Source: Bugula neritina (lineage: Eukaryota > Bryozoa > Gymnolaemata > Cheilostomatida > Bugulidae). From it: a DNA stretch of 64,000 nucleotides. Below the pieces are notes generated by a model. It was not told the DNA's origin. It saw nothing but the letters and a program-made list of their open reading frames with translations, and searched no databases. This document shows positions 52,857 through 64,000 of the stretch, piece by piece. Location: contig OZ037767.1 in the NCBI GenBank assembly GCA_964035545.1, forward strand, positions 19,539,628-19,603,627, written 5' to 3'. Made by a program: the position numbers and the translations under genes. Within the stretch, counting starts at the first letter, position 1. Each line of letters begins with the position of its first letter.

Positions 52857-55800
52857 ATGGTCTCTCCCCCTATTAGAAACTTGTTGGGGGGCGTATGCCT
52901 AGCTTTCCTCCTGTGTGGCACCCTGATGGCCTGGTCCAAGCACAAAGTAACTACAAGTACTCTAGTCGTGTCAGCAGATAGAGATGAGAGCAATGAACAA
53001 GAAACAACTGCACAGGTTTGTCTCACAGTCTATACCTGGTCATCCGAGTTTTCCAGTTTTACCCTATTGATCTATCTCTCACTGTACATCTCATGAGATA
53101 AACACAAAAAGCTCCGGTAAAAATTTAACATAGAATGTCAAATCTATATTAGGATACATATTGAGAAATACCATATAATTTGAAACCTTTAATCTAATGT
53201 AATGGATTAGTATATAAAATATAGCACACCATACATTTTGAAATGCCTGGTTCAACCAGAAACCACAAATGTATGCATAAAACACTGGTGATATGTGATT
53301 ATATATAAATATAAAGTTTGGGACACACAGCATGATAAACTACAAAAGAAGAGCTTGATTTGAACAGTCTGTAGGTATATTGTAGAGTGAGAAAAACAAA
53401 ACAAAATCATTAAAAAATGTGGCTAATTAGCAGACCTGTCATATTAAGTCAAAACATCATTATTAGCTTGTAATGTTTGCTGACAGAAATTAGGCAGCAT
53501 AATTACGCAAGTTAGACAGCATGAGCAGCTGAGCAAGAAGTCCTTGTAAGAATATGACAAACCTTAGATTTTTTGCTGATTAGGTGCGAAGTAAATTTAC
53601 ATCAACTTATGGTGAAGAAGTTAAGGTGTAGGGGTGAGAGCGTTTGCTTAGTAAACAAGAAGTTATGGGTTCCAACCATGACACAGGCCATTGGTGATGC
53701 TAGGAAGAGCATCCAGTCATAATTGCTCCTGTGTCACATATGAATAAGTCCTTATTGAGATTCAACAAAGCACCCTCTCCATCAGGGGTTTCTCACAGTG
53801 ATGGTGACTATAAACTTGCATAAGTGGGTTTTACAGTGACGAAATTAAATCATTACCAGCCATGTAAGATTAGCCGATTAGCGATGATGATTTATATAGT
53901 TTGTATCAACAGGTACTCTAGTAGAGCATATTCACCTACAGCTTGTGCATTAAATCCGCAATGTAATGAAGTAACACAACCAGATATACTGGTTAGTAAG
54001 TTATTGTAAGTTGCAATTAACCATCGAGTTCAAACTGCTGAGTCAGCCATGTTAGTATCAGAAGGTGTCAGCAATCTTATTCAACATCTTTAGCTTATTT
54101 AAAACAAAAATACATACTAAAACATTTCAAATTATGAACTAGAGCAATCATGTTGTTCATATGCTGAGCCAGCTATGTTAGTGTCAGAAGATGTCAAACT
54201 AGTGGCTGAAAACTTTCTCCAACATCTTAGAATATATCTCTCTAGCTTGGTGAAAGTAAAACTCACACAAAAAATTTTTGATTTATTCACCAGAGCAACC
54301 ATGTTCTTCATGCTATTGTAGACATTCAAAAATCAAGAGAAATACCCGTCTCCTTCAACTAAGAAAATAAGCAAGACTGTTAAAATAGTATCTATCCCAC
54401 AAAGTCACAAACCTAACAGCACTACTGCTGCCCCTGCTGCTGTTGCTGCCTCTGCTGCTGATGCAGACAAGGTCACCACTACTTCATCAACTTCTAGCAT
54501 TAGTTTTAGCACTAGTCAAGCAAACACAGTAGTTTCTAGTGAGTCTGCAATGACAGCAGATAATAAACTTGATGGATTATATGAAGATGACTTTGAGTGG
54601 CCAGATGTAAATCCTGAGAAAGATATAGACTTTCCTATGGACTACAAGGTATGTGAAGTTTACAAAGTACCAGTAAAGAGCTACAAATTTAATAAAGTTC
54701 ACTTGCTTGTAGAACAGTTTATCATATTTGGTAATATTCTAGAGGGCAGTATATGTCAAGAAAAGTGTCGGTTATTTAATTAGTTGCGGGTTAAATTTAT
54801 ATGAAACTTAGTATTATTATAAATCACATATATAACTGAAATAACTCAGCCTTATGTACTAAGATATCTATCTAACTGCTTAGCAACATAAACCTGCATC
54901 TATTATTATACTTTGAAATCACACTTTTAAGTTATTAGAGTTTTTGAAAACTGTGAAGCTAACTTGGCTGAATACTAAACCTGAATCAAATTGCAAGGTG
55001 TTGCATATACCCTGATTAATAAGTCTTGCTTATTTTATTATTATGGTTACTTTTTACTTGTAAAAATCTATTCATTTTTTATAACTTTCCAATAATTCAA
55101 GAATTTGATTTCACTACTAAAACAGCTATAACTCAAAAATATATTTTCAAAGTTCCAAATTCTTTTGCATATTCAATTTCTTTTCTTAGATATTTGTTTG
55201 AACAACTGTTGATACTTCAGCATGTATAAATAAATAAATGCAACCTGCAAGTCAACTTAGCTCCCACATATTTGATGCATCTTTGTTTCTATTTTCATTT
55301 AAGCTTCTTATGCCCCCTGTAGATAAACGATGATCTCAAACATGTACTGAAACTACGAAAAGAAAAACTTTACAAGAAATGCCAGTTGTATAAAAATCAG
55401 ATCAAAAAAAGCATTAAAAATACCAACAAAGAGTTTTCTTCTATGAGAAAAAGGAACCCTAATGTCATCGTTTCATCAAAACACTCAATAGAATTTTGCA
55501 GTGTAGCCAAAACAGGTGAGTTAATCATAATTTTTATACTGAAATCAACTTAAAAAATGATTTTGAGCATAAAATTTTATTATTAATGTAAAAAGTGTAG
55601 CTACTATAAATTGCTATAAGAATCTAGTAATTATCCCAATGTTAGACTTATCATTGTTACATTACTATCTTTATTGCTAGCTGGGTGACAGCAAATTAAA
55701 CTGGTGTATGTTGCTATCACCAACCAATTGTTTCACCAAGCTAGGATGAAGAGAAGCACTCTATAAAGTTTCTTCATCTATATTATTGTGGATAGTGCCA

Positions 55801-58800
55801 TTATATTTACAGTACTATATGTAACCCTTACAACTGCTAATTGAGATCATTGTTATGGGAATTGGCTCTGTCAAGTCACTCAATATCATTAATAATTTAT
55901 GTTAGTAATGTAAGGTAAACTATGAACAATTAAAATATTTTATACTACCCTTTGTGAGCAAAATCAACCATTTAAACACAGTGAAAATATAGATATTTGG
56001 TAGAGAAAAAGAGTCAAAGCAGACAATATGTTTTTACGAGAAAATACTATGTCAATAAAACTATAGGCCTCCTATACTTATTTAAATACAGATATAAAGT
56101 AAGATGAGTTTACAGAAATATTAATCAATATTTTCAAAGATAACTTGGAATGCAATACCTGGAGGAAATTGTAAACAGTCACACAGAAACTGTTTGCACA
56201 AACAAGAAAATTGTTTTAGAATTGAAGCGAAAAGCAGAAAAACATTGCATGAATTGCTATTACAGGTAACTGCAATATATTTACAGGGAGTACATTTTGG
56301 AAGTCAGTATTTGGCTACTTGGGCACGGGAACCATTTCACCGGGTATGTCAGCAGCACGTCTGCTTCGGAAAAGTGACAGAAACAGTTTCGAGACGGTGT
56401 CAGATCTCGCTAGGAACAAAGTAAGTTATATGTCCACTAGAGCTTGTGTATTGGAGTGAGTTATATGTATACTAGAGCTTGTGTATTGGAGTGAGTTATA
56501 TGTATACTAGAGCTTGTGTATTGGAGTGAGTTATATGTATACTAGAGCTTGTGTATTGGAGTGAGTTATATGTCCACTAGAGCTTGTATATTAGAGTGAG
56601 TTATATGTATACTAGAGCTTGTGTATTGGAGTGAGTTATATGTATACTAGAGCTTGTGTATTGGAGTGAGTTATATGTATACTAGAGCTTGTGTATTGGA
56701 GTGAGTTATATGTATACTACAGCTTGTGTATTGGAGTGAGTTATATGTCCACTAGAGCTTGTATATTAGAGTGAGTTATATGTATACTAGAGCTTGTGTA
56801 TTGGAGTGAGTTATATGTATACTAGAGCTTGTGTATTGGAGTGAGTTGTATGTATACTAGAGCTTGTATATTGGAGTGAGTTATATGTATACTAGAGCTT
56901 GTGTATTGGAGTGAGTTATATGTATACTAGAGCTTGTGTATTGGAGTGAGTTATATGTCCACTAGAGCTTGTGTATTGGAGTGAGTTATATGTATACTAG
57001 AGCTTGTGTATTGGAGTGAGTTATATGTATACTAGAGCTTGTGTATTGGAGTGAGTTATATGTATACTAGAGCTTGTGTATTGGAGTGAGTTATATGTAT
57101 ACTAGAGCTTGTGTATTGGAGTGAGTTATATGTATACTAGAGCTTGTGTATTGGAGTGAGTTATATGTATACTAGAGCTTGTGTATTGGAGTGAGTTATA
57201 TGTATACTAGAGCTTGTGTATTGGAGTGAGTTATATGTATACTAGAGCTTGTGTATTGGAGTGAGTTATATGTATACTAGAGCTTGTGTATTGGAGTGAG
57301 TTATATGTATACTAGAGCTTGTGTATTGGAGTGAGTTATATGTATACTAGAGCTTGTGTATTGGAGTGAGTTATATGTATACTAGAGCTTGTGTATTGGA
57401 GTGAGTTATATGTCCACTAGAGCTTGTGTATTGGAGTGAGTTATATGTATACTACAGCTTGTGCATTGGAGTAAGTTATATGTATACTAGAGCTTTCGTA
57501 TTGGAGTGAGTTATATGTATACTAGAGCTTGTGTATTGGAGTGAGTTATATGTATACTAGAGCTTGTGTATTGGAGTGAGTTATATGTATACTAGAGCTT
57601 GTGTATTGGAGTGAGTTATATGTATACTAGAGCTTGTGTATTGGAGTGAGTTGTATGTATACTAGAGCTTGTGTATTGGAGTGAGTTATATGTATACTAG
57701 AGCTTGTGTATTGGAGTGAGTTATATGTATACTAGAGCTTGTGTATTGGAGTGAGTTATATGTATACTACAGCTTGTGTATTGGAGTGAGTTATACTGTA
57801 TACTAGAGCTTGTGCACTGCACCAAAAGTTAAACAACTTGAATTATTTATCAAAAGTATATTTGCATCTGTGATTTTATTTAACAGTTTAATTAAAAGAC
57901 TTGAGTACATTGAGTAGAATAGAATATAAAATTTTATTAGACATAATGCTGGCAATAATAAAACAAGATTTCTTGAAAAATAATTCAGCACTATCATAAT
58001 ATAAATAAAGGTAGTTATGAATAATTGTCATGTTGTTCATTTTATTATCAAATAACTATAGAATTGTAAAATCAGAATATTGCTGGAAAGATTAGCAAAA
58101 GCGCTACTAGTCTATTACTGTCGAAACATCATTGGAATAGTATATAAAGTCCACCTATTTATAAAGTACTTTTGTTTGACCCAAACATGTCACCATTTTC
58201 ACATAATACACAATATATCTAACATAGCCTTTAAAATGTGAAATCGGGAAAACTCAATCATCACCAATCGCATGCATGTCTTGTCAATGACATGAACCAA
58301 AGTCTAAATCTTATGTTTTAATATTATAGTGACCTTGAAGAAGGTGATGCTAATTAACAAAGTCTGTTGGCACACTGTTTCATGTGCTGACAGCTATTAC
58401 TGTTTACAGCTATGATAAACGAATGTATTTTTAGAACGGAGACTTGCGATTTGTAGCAGTAAGGAATCCGTGGAAAAGACTAGTGAGTTTATATCAGCAG
58501 AAGATAGAAGTGTTTGTGCCAACAGTGATCGCACAGGGTCTGTCTTCAAAGAAACTGGTTAAAGACATGGCCCCCTATAGGTTAGTCATACACCACTTGC
58601 GTTCCTAATCACAACTAATTTAAGTATACTTTGTCTTCATTTAATGCTGGTTTGGTAGCTGTATTTGAGAAATCTAATTAATGTCCATCTGAATGCATAC
58701 TGGAAGGCATTTAGTGCTTAGATTTTGACTGCTGGTTGAAATTATTGACATGAAATATCCCTCTACACATGTCTGGACATTGTCTTGAGTAAATGGTGCA

Positions 58801-60064
58801 TTAGCAGGTGCACTTTGTGTTGCCAGTACATTTTAGTTATTACCTATAAGCTGTGATGGAAAACCCAGAGCCTTTAAATGAAACGACTCCCTAGCTGTAA
58901 AATCATTAAGCTAGACTAGATGCTTGTCAAAGAATAAAGGTAATTTTCTAATTCTCAAGAGTATGATAATACATTGTTTTCTGTGGGTTTAAGATGACCA
59001 CTACCCTACAGACAATCACAATGATTATGTAGCTCTTACACATTACTTTTATTATGACTACAAAGAATGCACTTTTTTGAAGTCAATAAGGTAAATAAAT
59101 TTCAATTGAAGATAAGAGTATTAATAGTTTGATAAGCACCCAAAGTTTTACTCAAAAGCTACAGTAACTCTTGAAACTGATTCTGATTTTAAACCAGTTT
59201 GAAGCTGTGCAGTAACTTCCATGACATTAGCTAACAGGTTTCTGTCTTCCATCTTGTAGATACATGTTGGGCGTATGCCACCTGCAACCACCTGACCTGC
59301 TAACATTTGAAGACATGATAGCGTGTGTATTGACTAAAAACATTGGAAGAAGTCCGAATCGACATTGGGAACCCGCATATGAATATTGTGATATTTGTAG
59401 TATCGACTATGATTATATAAGTAAGTCACTATTGTATGATTATTACTGTGACAACTGTAGTATTGACTATGATTCTATTTGTAAGTCACTACTGTATGAG
59501 AATCACTGTGATATTTGTAGTATCTATTATGACTATATTAGAAAGTCACTACCATACAGGTACACTTAGGAGCAGTGGTGAACAATTTGAGGTAGTCTGA
59601 TTTCTATAATTATATTGTTAAATTTTGGTTTGGGGCCTGGGTTGAAATTCTTGCAAGAACACAACTTCTTTTGCTACATTTTTAATTTAGAACACAGGCT
59701 TCTCTCAATCTCTCCGTCACTACACCTACCTTGATATTCGTAGTATCAACAGTGACTATATTAGTAAGTCACTACTGTATAAGTATCGCTGTGGTGTTAA
59801 TATATCAGTTATTATTTCTTAGTCCGGACAGAGAATATGATGAAGGAAGGAGCGTATGTTTTACGGCAGGCCGGTTTAGCTAACGCCACAGACATTCTAT
59901 CAGCAGTTAGAGAAGGCACAATACGAGATGTAGAGAAACATAAGAAAAAGAAATACAGTGATTACTATAGAGATTTACATCCTGATGTAATAGAGATATT
60001 AAGAAGGATGTATCGATGGGAGATAGAACTATTTGGATACCCACACACACCGTTTACTAATTAA
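52857..60064 (+). CDS. Carbohydrate sulfotransferase (HNK-1/chondroitin type, Sulfotransfer_2)
   Basis: Golgi enzyme expected to move sulfate from PAPS to a glycan. Exons: 52857-53015, 54322-54648, 55323-55515, 56287-56420, 58435-58580, 59260-59420 and 59823-60064; 1362 nt, 453 residues. The membrane anchor is LLGGVCLAFLLCGTLMAW. Exon 2 is a Ser/Thr/Ala-rich stem ending in acidic DGLYEDDFEWPD. The 5'-PAPS loop reads AKTGSTFWKSVFGYL and the 3'-phosphate site reads FVAVRNPWKRLVSLY. Exon 6 has YMLGVCHLQ and the family signature HWEPAYEYCDICSIDYDYI; the last exon has AYVLRQAG and ends YRWEIELFGYPHTPFTN, like the ELFGY end of CHST8-14 proteins. Intron 4 begins with 40 copies of a donor-bearing repeat. 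Exon 6 has a second in-frame donor 60 nt downstream. Intron 1 holds an old SINE. Substrate (GalNAc, GlcA or other) cannot be told. Confidence 0.92.
53611..53828 (+). mobile_element. Older diverged copy of the same SINE family
   Basis: Matches the element at 49971-50170 through GAGAGCGTTTGCTTAGTAAA, GGAAGAGCATCCAGTCATAA, TTGCTCCTGTG and the end ACTATAAACTTGCATAAG. The B-box is decayed (GGGTTCCAACC), and there is an extra segment (CACCCTCTCCATCAGGGG) before the end. It lies in intron 1 of the sulfotransferase gene. Confidence 0.8.
54031..54321. repeat. Tandem partial duplication before sulfotransferase exon 2
   Basis: TGCTGAGTCAGCCATGTTAG near 54037 recurs as TGCTGAGCCAGCTATGTTAG near 54162, and AGAGCAATCATGTTGTTCAT at 54141 recurs as AGAGCAACCATGTTCTTCAT at 54292, just before the acceptor. 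Confidence 0.75.
56421..57823 (+). repeat. 35-bp minisatellite starting at a splice donor, about 40 copies
   Basis: The first unit begins at the first base of intron 4 of the sulfotransferase gene (GTAAGTTATATG); each later unit begins GTGAGTTATATG after TTGGA. Units are highly uniform. Variants with GTCCAC in place of GTATAC and ATTAGA in place of ATTGGA recur 175 bp apart (about 56566 and 56741), a five-unit higher-order period. It ends about 610 bp before exon 5. Confidence 0.97.
59381..59570 (+). repeat. 60-bp tandem duplication of exon 6 end and donor
   Basis: Three units with period 60, each coding a CDICSIDYDYI-like peptide followed by (A)GTAAGTCACTA. Donors at 59421 and 59481 are intact; the third has become GAAAGT. 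A fourth, separated partial copy (GACTATATTAGTAAGTCACT) lies at 59752-59771. Confidence 0.92.
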
Positions 60065-60451
60065 ATGACCCCTATTATGAAGGTATGAGGGGGGTGGGGT
60101 GGGGTAGAGCGATTCTTCAATGTAATATGTATATACCACACTCCACTCATAACTTCCAGTAACCTCAGTGAATGCCTCGTACTCTTGAAATACATGTAGA
60201 ACAACATAACACATTTCCATGAGTATTATTTTGTCTAAATACATGCTCATTATTTTATGTACTATAATATGTATAACTACTCTATGTATTATAACCCCTT
60301 GCCACGTAGACTACAGACTATTAATGTTGAAGGCAAGGGATCCTCTCAGTTAAATTTTGAAAAAATAACTTTTTTATTATTTATTGTTTTTTTAAATGTC
60401 ATAACTAGTATTATTCTTCCAGATGTTTTGTAAATAGTATGGTAGACAAAT

Positions 60452-60457
60452 AATAAA
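60452..60457 (+). promoter_or_regulatory. Possible poly(A) signal of the sulfotransferase gene
   Basis: AATAAA about 390 bases after the TAA stop at 60062-60064, within the tail-to-tail gap with PSMA1. Confidence 0.45.
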
Positions 60458-60600
60458 ATAAACCTAGCACTGGCGTGCATCTGCATAAACTGTTGGAGCA
60501 CGCTTGATTACTGTGTACCTACGTATGCCGGTGGAAAACCAAACTTCAAACTTCCTAATTATTTTCAGCATAATTTTTCTATATCATATAAGTAAACTGA

Positions 60601-60606
60601 TTTATT
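60601..60606 (-). promoter_or_regulatory. Possible poly(A) signal of PSMA1
   Basis: TTTATT, reading AATAAA on the minus strand, 235 bases after the stop at 60841. The two convergent genes end only 776 bp apart. Confidence 0.4.
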
Positions 60607-60840
60607 GTTATTTATAAATCACAATTGGAATAAAGACAACTTTCAGTATATGGAGAAAAACACTTTGTTATATGCAATATTGTTTGAAGGATACTCTCTC
60701 AACATTTTATACATTGCCCTTCGCCTCTGCACAATTTTCTGGTTAATAAATTAGAAATGGCAGAGTCACACCAGTTAATGCAGTGTCATCGTATATGATT
60801 ACGCAATGGCTGTATTTAGGCTATGTGAAGGTAGAGGAGC

Positions 60841-62747
60841 TTAGCTTTGATCCATAGTCTCAGGCTCAGCGACAGCAGGTTCCACAGGCTCATCGGCAGC
60901 AGGGGGGTCTTCTGCATCTGCCTCACGTCTGCCTGCCCCTCTTGATCTCTCCTCTCCTTCTATGAGAGCAACGTACCGCTCCACGTCTGCATCCTCATAG
61001 ATTTTCATCAGGGAATCTGCTCCAACTATAGCCACCGTCGTGTTCTAAGAAATACAATGACAGTTGCTTACATCTCACATGCTGAATGATGACCCGAGGG
61101 TGGGAAAACAACTCCCATACATGAGTCATTATGATTGGGAGACCTATCAGCAGCGGAATTATGAGATCACAGTAAAGTACGAGACACACCCCTGAACATG
61201 AGTGGCTAGTTGGCTCTATCTAGTGTTGGCTTGCTAAACTGTCCCCTTGCAGAGAAAGTAGCTGGAAACAGTGCAACTCTAACAAGTGTGAAGTTACCTT
61301 AGTGTTTAGGTCAACCTCGTTGGGCAGAGTATCCCGCAAGGCCCGTAGCCCGTGTTTCACCAATTCCTCTTCTGAAGAGTCAGGGTAGCTTTCTAGGTGC
61401 TTCTCTAGATAGGTTCTAGCAGATTGAGATCTGGCGCCAATGGACATGGCCTTGCAGTCAAAGTAATTGGCTGAAGGACAGGTCTGGTAGATGTGAGGTC
61501 CAGCGCTCTGGAATAGAAACATACTAATGCTATTCTCATATGTTCTGATAGAACAATGCAATACTGTTTATGAATATACAAACACCAACTTGTAAATCAA
61601 GCAGTCAACATTGCAGCTTTAGAAAAAAAACCATTAAATAGCTGCTAAACTCAACAACGTTAGAAAAAAAAAACATCTTCTTGATTAGTTTTAGAATTTA
61701 GTCTCCAATAAGTTATATCAATATTAGAAACATTATAATAGTTTAAAACAGCAAATGTTGTGAAAGTAATCTGATATTTTGGAGACGTCACACTACAAGA
61801 ACTAAGACTAGCGTAGCTCTACTTACATCATATCCTGCCACTAAAAGCCCGACACCAAATGGTCTCCTGCCGTATCTTTGTGTAGGAATCTGTGATTTGC
61901 TGCCGACCATTGAGACTAGACGGTTTATTGGCAGCGGAGTGTCATAACCATATTTGTTGTTGAGACATTCTGTGCGCATGAACTTACTACAACATGAAAC
62001 AGTGCAACACTTGACTATATGAAGCCTTGCAGATCCAATGAGAATTCACAGCTACAAACTTATAACATTCCTGCACCAAATCATTTGACCAGAGATACAA
62101 CAGAGAAGAAGAATTATTATTCACAAATAACAAGTCAGATTGAACTGCAAGAAACTCAAAGGTATACTACTACACCAATAAGGTTATTGCCAGAGATTAA
62201 AAAGGCTATACAAAGTATAATTACTAATTAACTGAATTTTTCAAAATATTTTACTACAAAAAATCAACGATACCTATTAGATAACCATAAATTTTCTATT
62301 GTTGAAATACTAACCGATATGGCGAGTGTGTTATTATTATGATTCAAATTAGGATATAAAATGGATTATTAAAAACTTTTTGAGCTTGAAATATGCTTTA
62401 CAAATGTTGAAATCAATATATTAAAAACATGTTAATCACGTTATTCTTCAAATAAAGAAAGCAAACAATCTTTCCTAAGTTCTGAAGAAAACTTACCACA
62501 ACAATCGAGCATCAGCTGTCAATCCAGCTACTGCGACAGCGCAATGATCATCTATAGGTACAACTTTCTTTTGGTATGCAGAAAGCTCACTAGGTGCCCT
62601 TTTCAAAGCAACTAAGACTGCGTGTGTCTTAGACTTGAGACCTACACAAGCTGATCCCTGTTTCACAGCTTCCATCGCATATTCAAGCTGATGGATGCGG
62701 CCCTGGGGGCTCCACACAGTAACATCATTGTCGTACTGATTGCGAAA
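60841..62747 (-). CDS. PSMA1: Proteasome subunit alpha type-1, lacking first exon
   Basis: Structural alpha subunit (alpha-6) of the 20S proteasome; forms the outer ring that gates substrate entry, and has no catalytic threonine. Minus-strand exons: 62497-62747, 61827-61986, 61298-61507, 61044-60841. Together with an ATG from an upstream exon they give 275 residues (human 263). The sequence opens [20 protein letters not shown], the standard alpha-subunit N-terminal helix H0 and YSPxGR-type signature, and continues [65 protein letters not shown] and [15 protein letters not shown]. The acidic tail is longer and more proline/alanine-rich than in human. The first visible exon starts with an AG acceptor directly before the F codon, so the initiator ATG is the last codon of an exon further right. 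A possible one is ATG at 63096-63098 (minus) followed by GTAAAT, but this is weak. Confidence 0.95.
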
Positions 62748-64000
62748 CTAAATATAAAAACAGTTTTAAATTTATTGCACTGAATTCATAGTTAAGCGCT
62801 GAGAGCAAGTTTTACTAAAATGAAACTGTAGAGTGTAGAACCTGAATGCAGACAACTTCTACTTCTACTAACTGCTAGAGGCTTATAGCATTGTTGCTAT
62901 GCTAAATATAGTGATAATTTAATGATAAAGATAAAAAACAAGACCTCCTTGATGAGTAGCTCAAAGTGGCAGTATGACTATGACAAAGATGAGACAAGAC
63001 AATCAACATAATATTTAAAACTTGTACTGTACTAATAATACTAATATTAATGAGTTCACAAATCTAGTAGTTATAAACACACTATTACTATTTACCATTT
63101 ACCAATGTATTCTTTACTATTTACTTTTAATTTCTAATAATAATAATAATAATAATCAAATGATCATTCTGCCAACTTCACACACTCTTTGTTATTGTGA
63201 TACTTGTCTTGTTAGACATACTGAAATGGTCACAGTGAAACCAAATTTAAAGTAAAACTAATAATAAATATAAATGTTTAATAAAGTAACAAAACCAAAA
63301 TGTTTCTTGCATATTTTTTAATAATAAAACTGATTATATAATTCAATAGATTTAATTCAAGTTGTCAAAGCCTAACACTAAGTTTAAGACCATCACAAAA
63401 TCAAAGTGCAAACTAAATTAAAATATATTTCCATTTGTATTCATCTGTAACCTTTATCGTGATTACAATGGCCAAGTCTCAATGCATATGATAATGGTAT
63501 AAGCCGTTAATAACAACATAACATAATTATTAATATAATTACAATCATTGAACTATAACCTATAGTTTCAGTTCAGTGAGTACAACTATACCCATGAAAT
63601 ACTTTCATCTCCTTACGGTTATAGTGAATTATAAAATTAAAACCCGCTAATCAACGCTAGATCTGCTAAGAGATGAGAACCAACAAGTGCACATGCATTT
63701 ATTTCTCATTTTTGCATCTTCACACCTTCACAGACTTTTCACAACAGCTTTCCCCTTTAGTTTTATACATAACACAAACTGAAGCGCAGCTTAGCTTTAG
63801 TTATGTGCTAAAATTACATTACAAATATAATTACATGACAATAAAAAAATCTTAAAACTCAATTAAATTAACTTAGCTACACCCTGACACTACTGCTAGA
63901 AATAGAAATAAACTTATTCCAAAAAGAACACGGAACACGTATCTTACTCTTAGTCAAAGATTAAGTAATAAGTTAAATCCAAACAACAGCAACACAAGAG
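62748..64000. other. AT-rich region upstream of PSMA1 exon 2
   Basis: Should be intron 1 and possibly the promoter of PSMA1. A short (AAT)n run lies at 63138-63158. No other gene is recognised. Confidence 0.4.

Noticed and set aside
62019-62231. 70-codon plus-strand ORF
   Set aside because: It is inside an intron of PSMA1 on the other strand and shows no family features.

Overview
This window is intron-rich, AT-rich animal nuclear DNA. Every confident gene is a multi-exon metazoan gene with GT/AG introns, AATAAA poly(A) signals are present, and introns and intergenic DNA carry microsatellites, minisatellites, SINE, MITE, Tc1-like and non-LTR elements. A tailless-type P-box (CDGCAG), a tRNA-headed SINE with a GGAAGAGCATCCAG core and a low-GC genome suggest an invertebrate, perhaps a spiralian. 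The sequence alone does not settle the phylum.

Layout. (1) 16-7487 (+): tailless/TLX nuclear receptor (NR2E1 type), lacking only its first exon(s). (2) 10233-16371 (-): PPP1R35-like centriolar PP1 regulator, with two large minisatellites in its last intron. (3) about 18075-20035 (-): decayed, 5'-truncated non-LTR retrotransposon. (4) 23618-27494 (+): complete SDHB, 8 coding exons. (5) 29304-38239 (+) and 41043-48769 (-): two convergent alpha-1,3-fucosyltransferase (GT10) paralogues, 10 coding exons each, five of them with identical lengths. The forward copy holds a Tc1-like element and two MITE-like inverted-repeat elements in its introns. (6) 52857-60064 (+): carbohydrate sulfotransferase of the HNK-1/chondroitin type. 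(7) 60841-62747 (-): proteasome subunit alpha-1 (PSMA1), lacking only the exon with its ATG.

Functional theme. 29-60 kb is a small Golgi glycosylation neighbourhood (two fucosyltransferases and one sulfotransferase, all type II membrane proteins) between housekeeping genes (SDHB, PSMA1). No operon is implied; all genes have their own introns and mostly their own poly(A) signals.

Most unusual signal. Several tandem repeats start at, or contain, 5' splice sites. The sulfotransferase has about 40 copies of a 35-bp unit beginning exactly at the intron-4 donor, each carrying GTGAGT. Its exon 6 end plus donor is duplicated in 60-bp steps, giving in-frame alternative donors. An SDHB intron is made of 20-bp units holding palindromic or near-palindromic donor sequences. 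A fucosyltransferase intron repeats the last exon bases together with the donor. I read this as splice-donor-seeded minisatellite growth, which is an inference.
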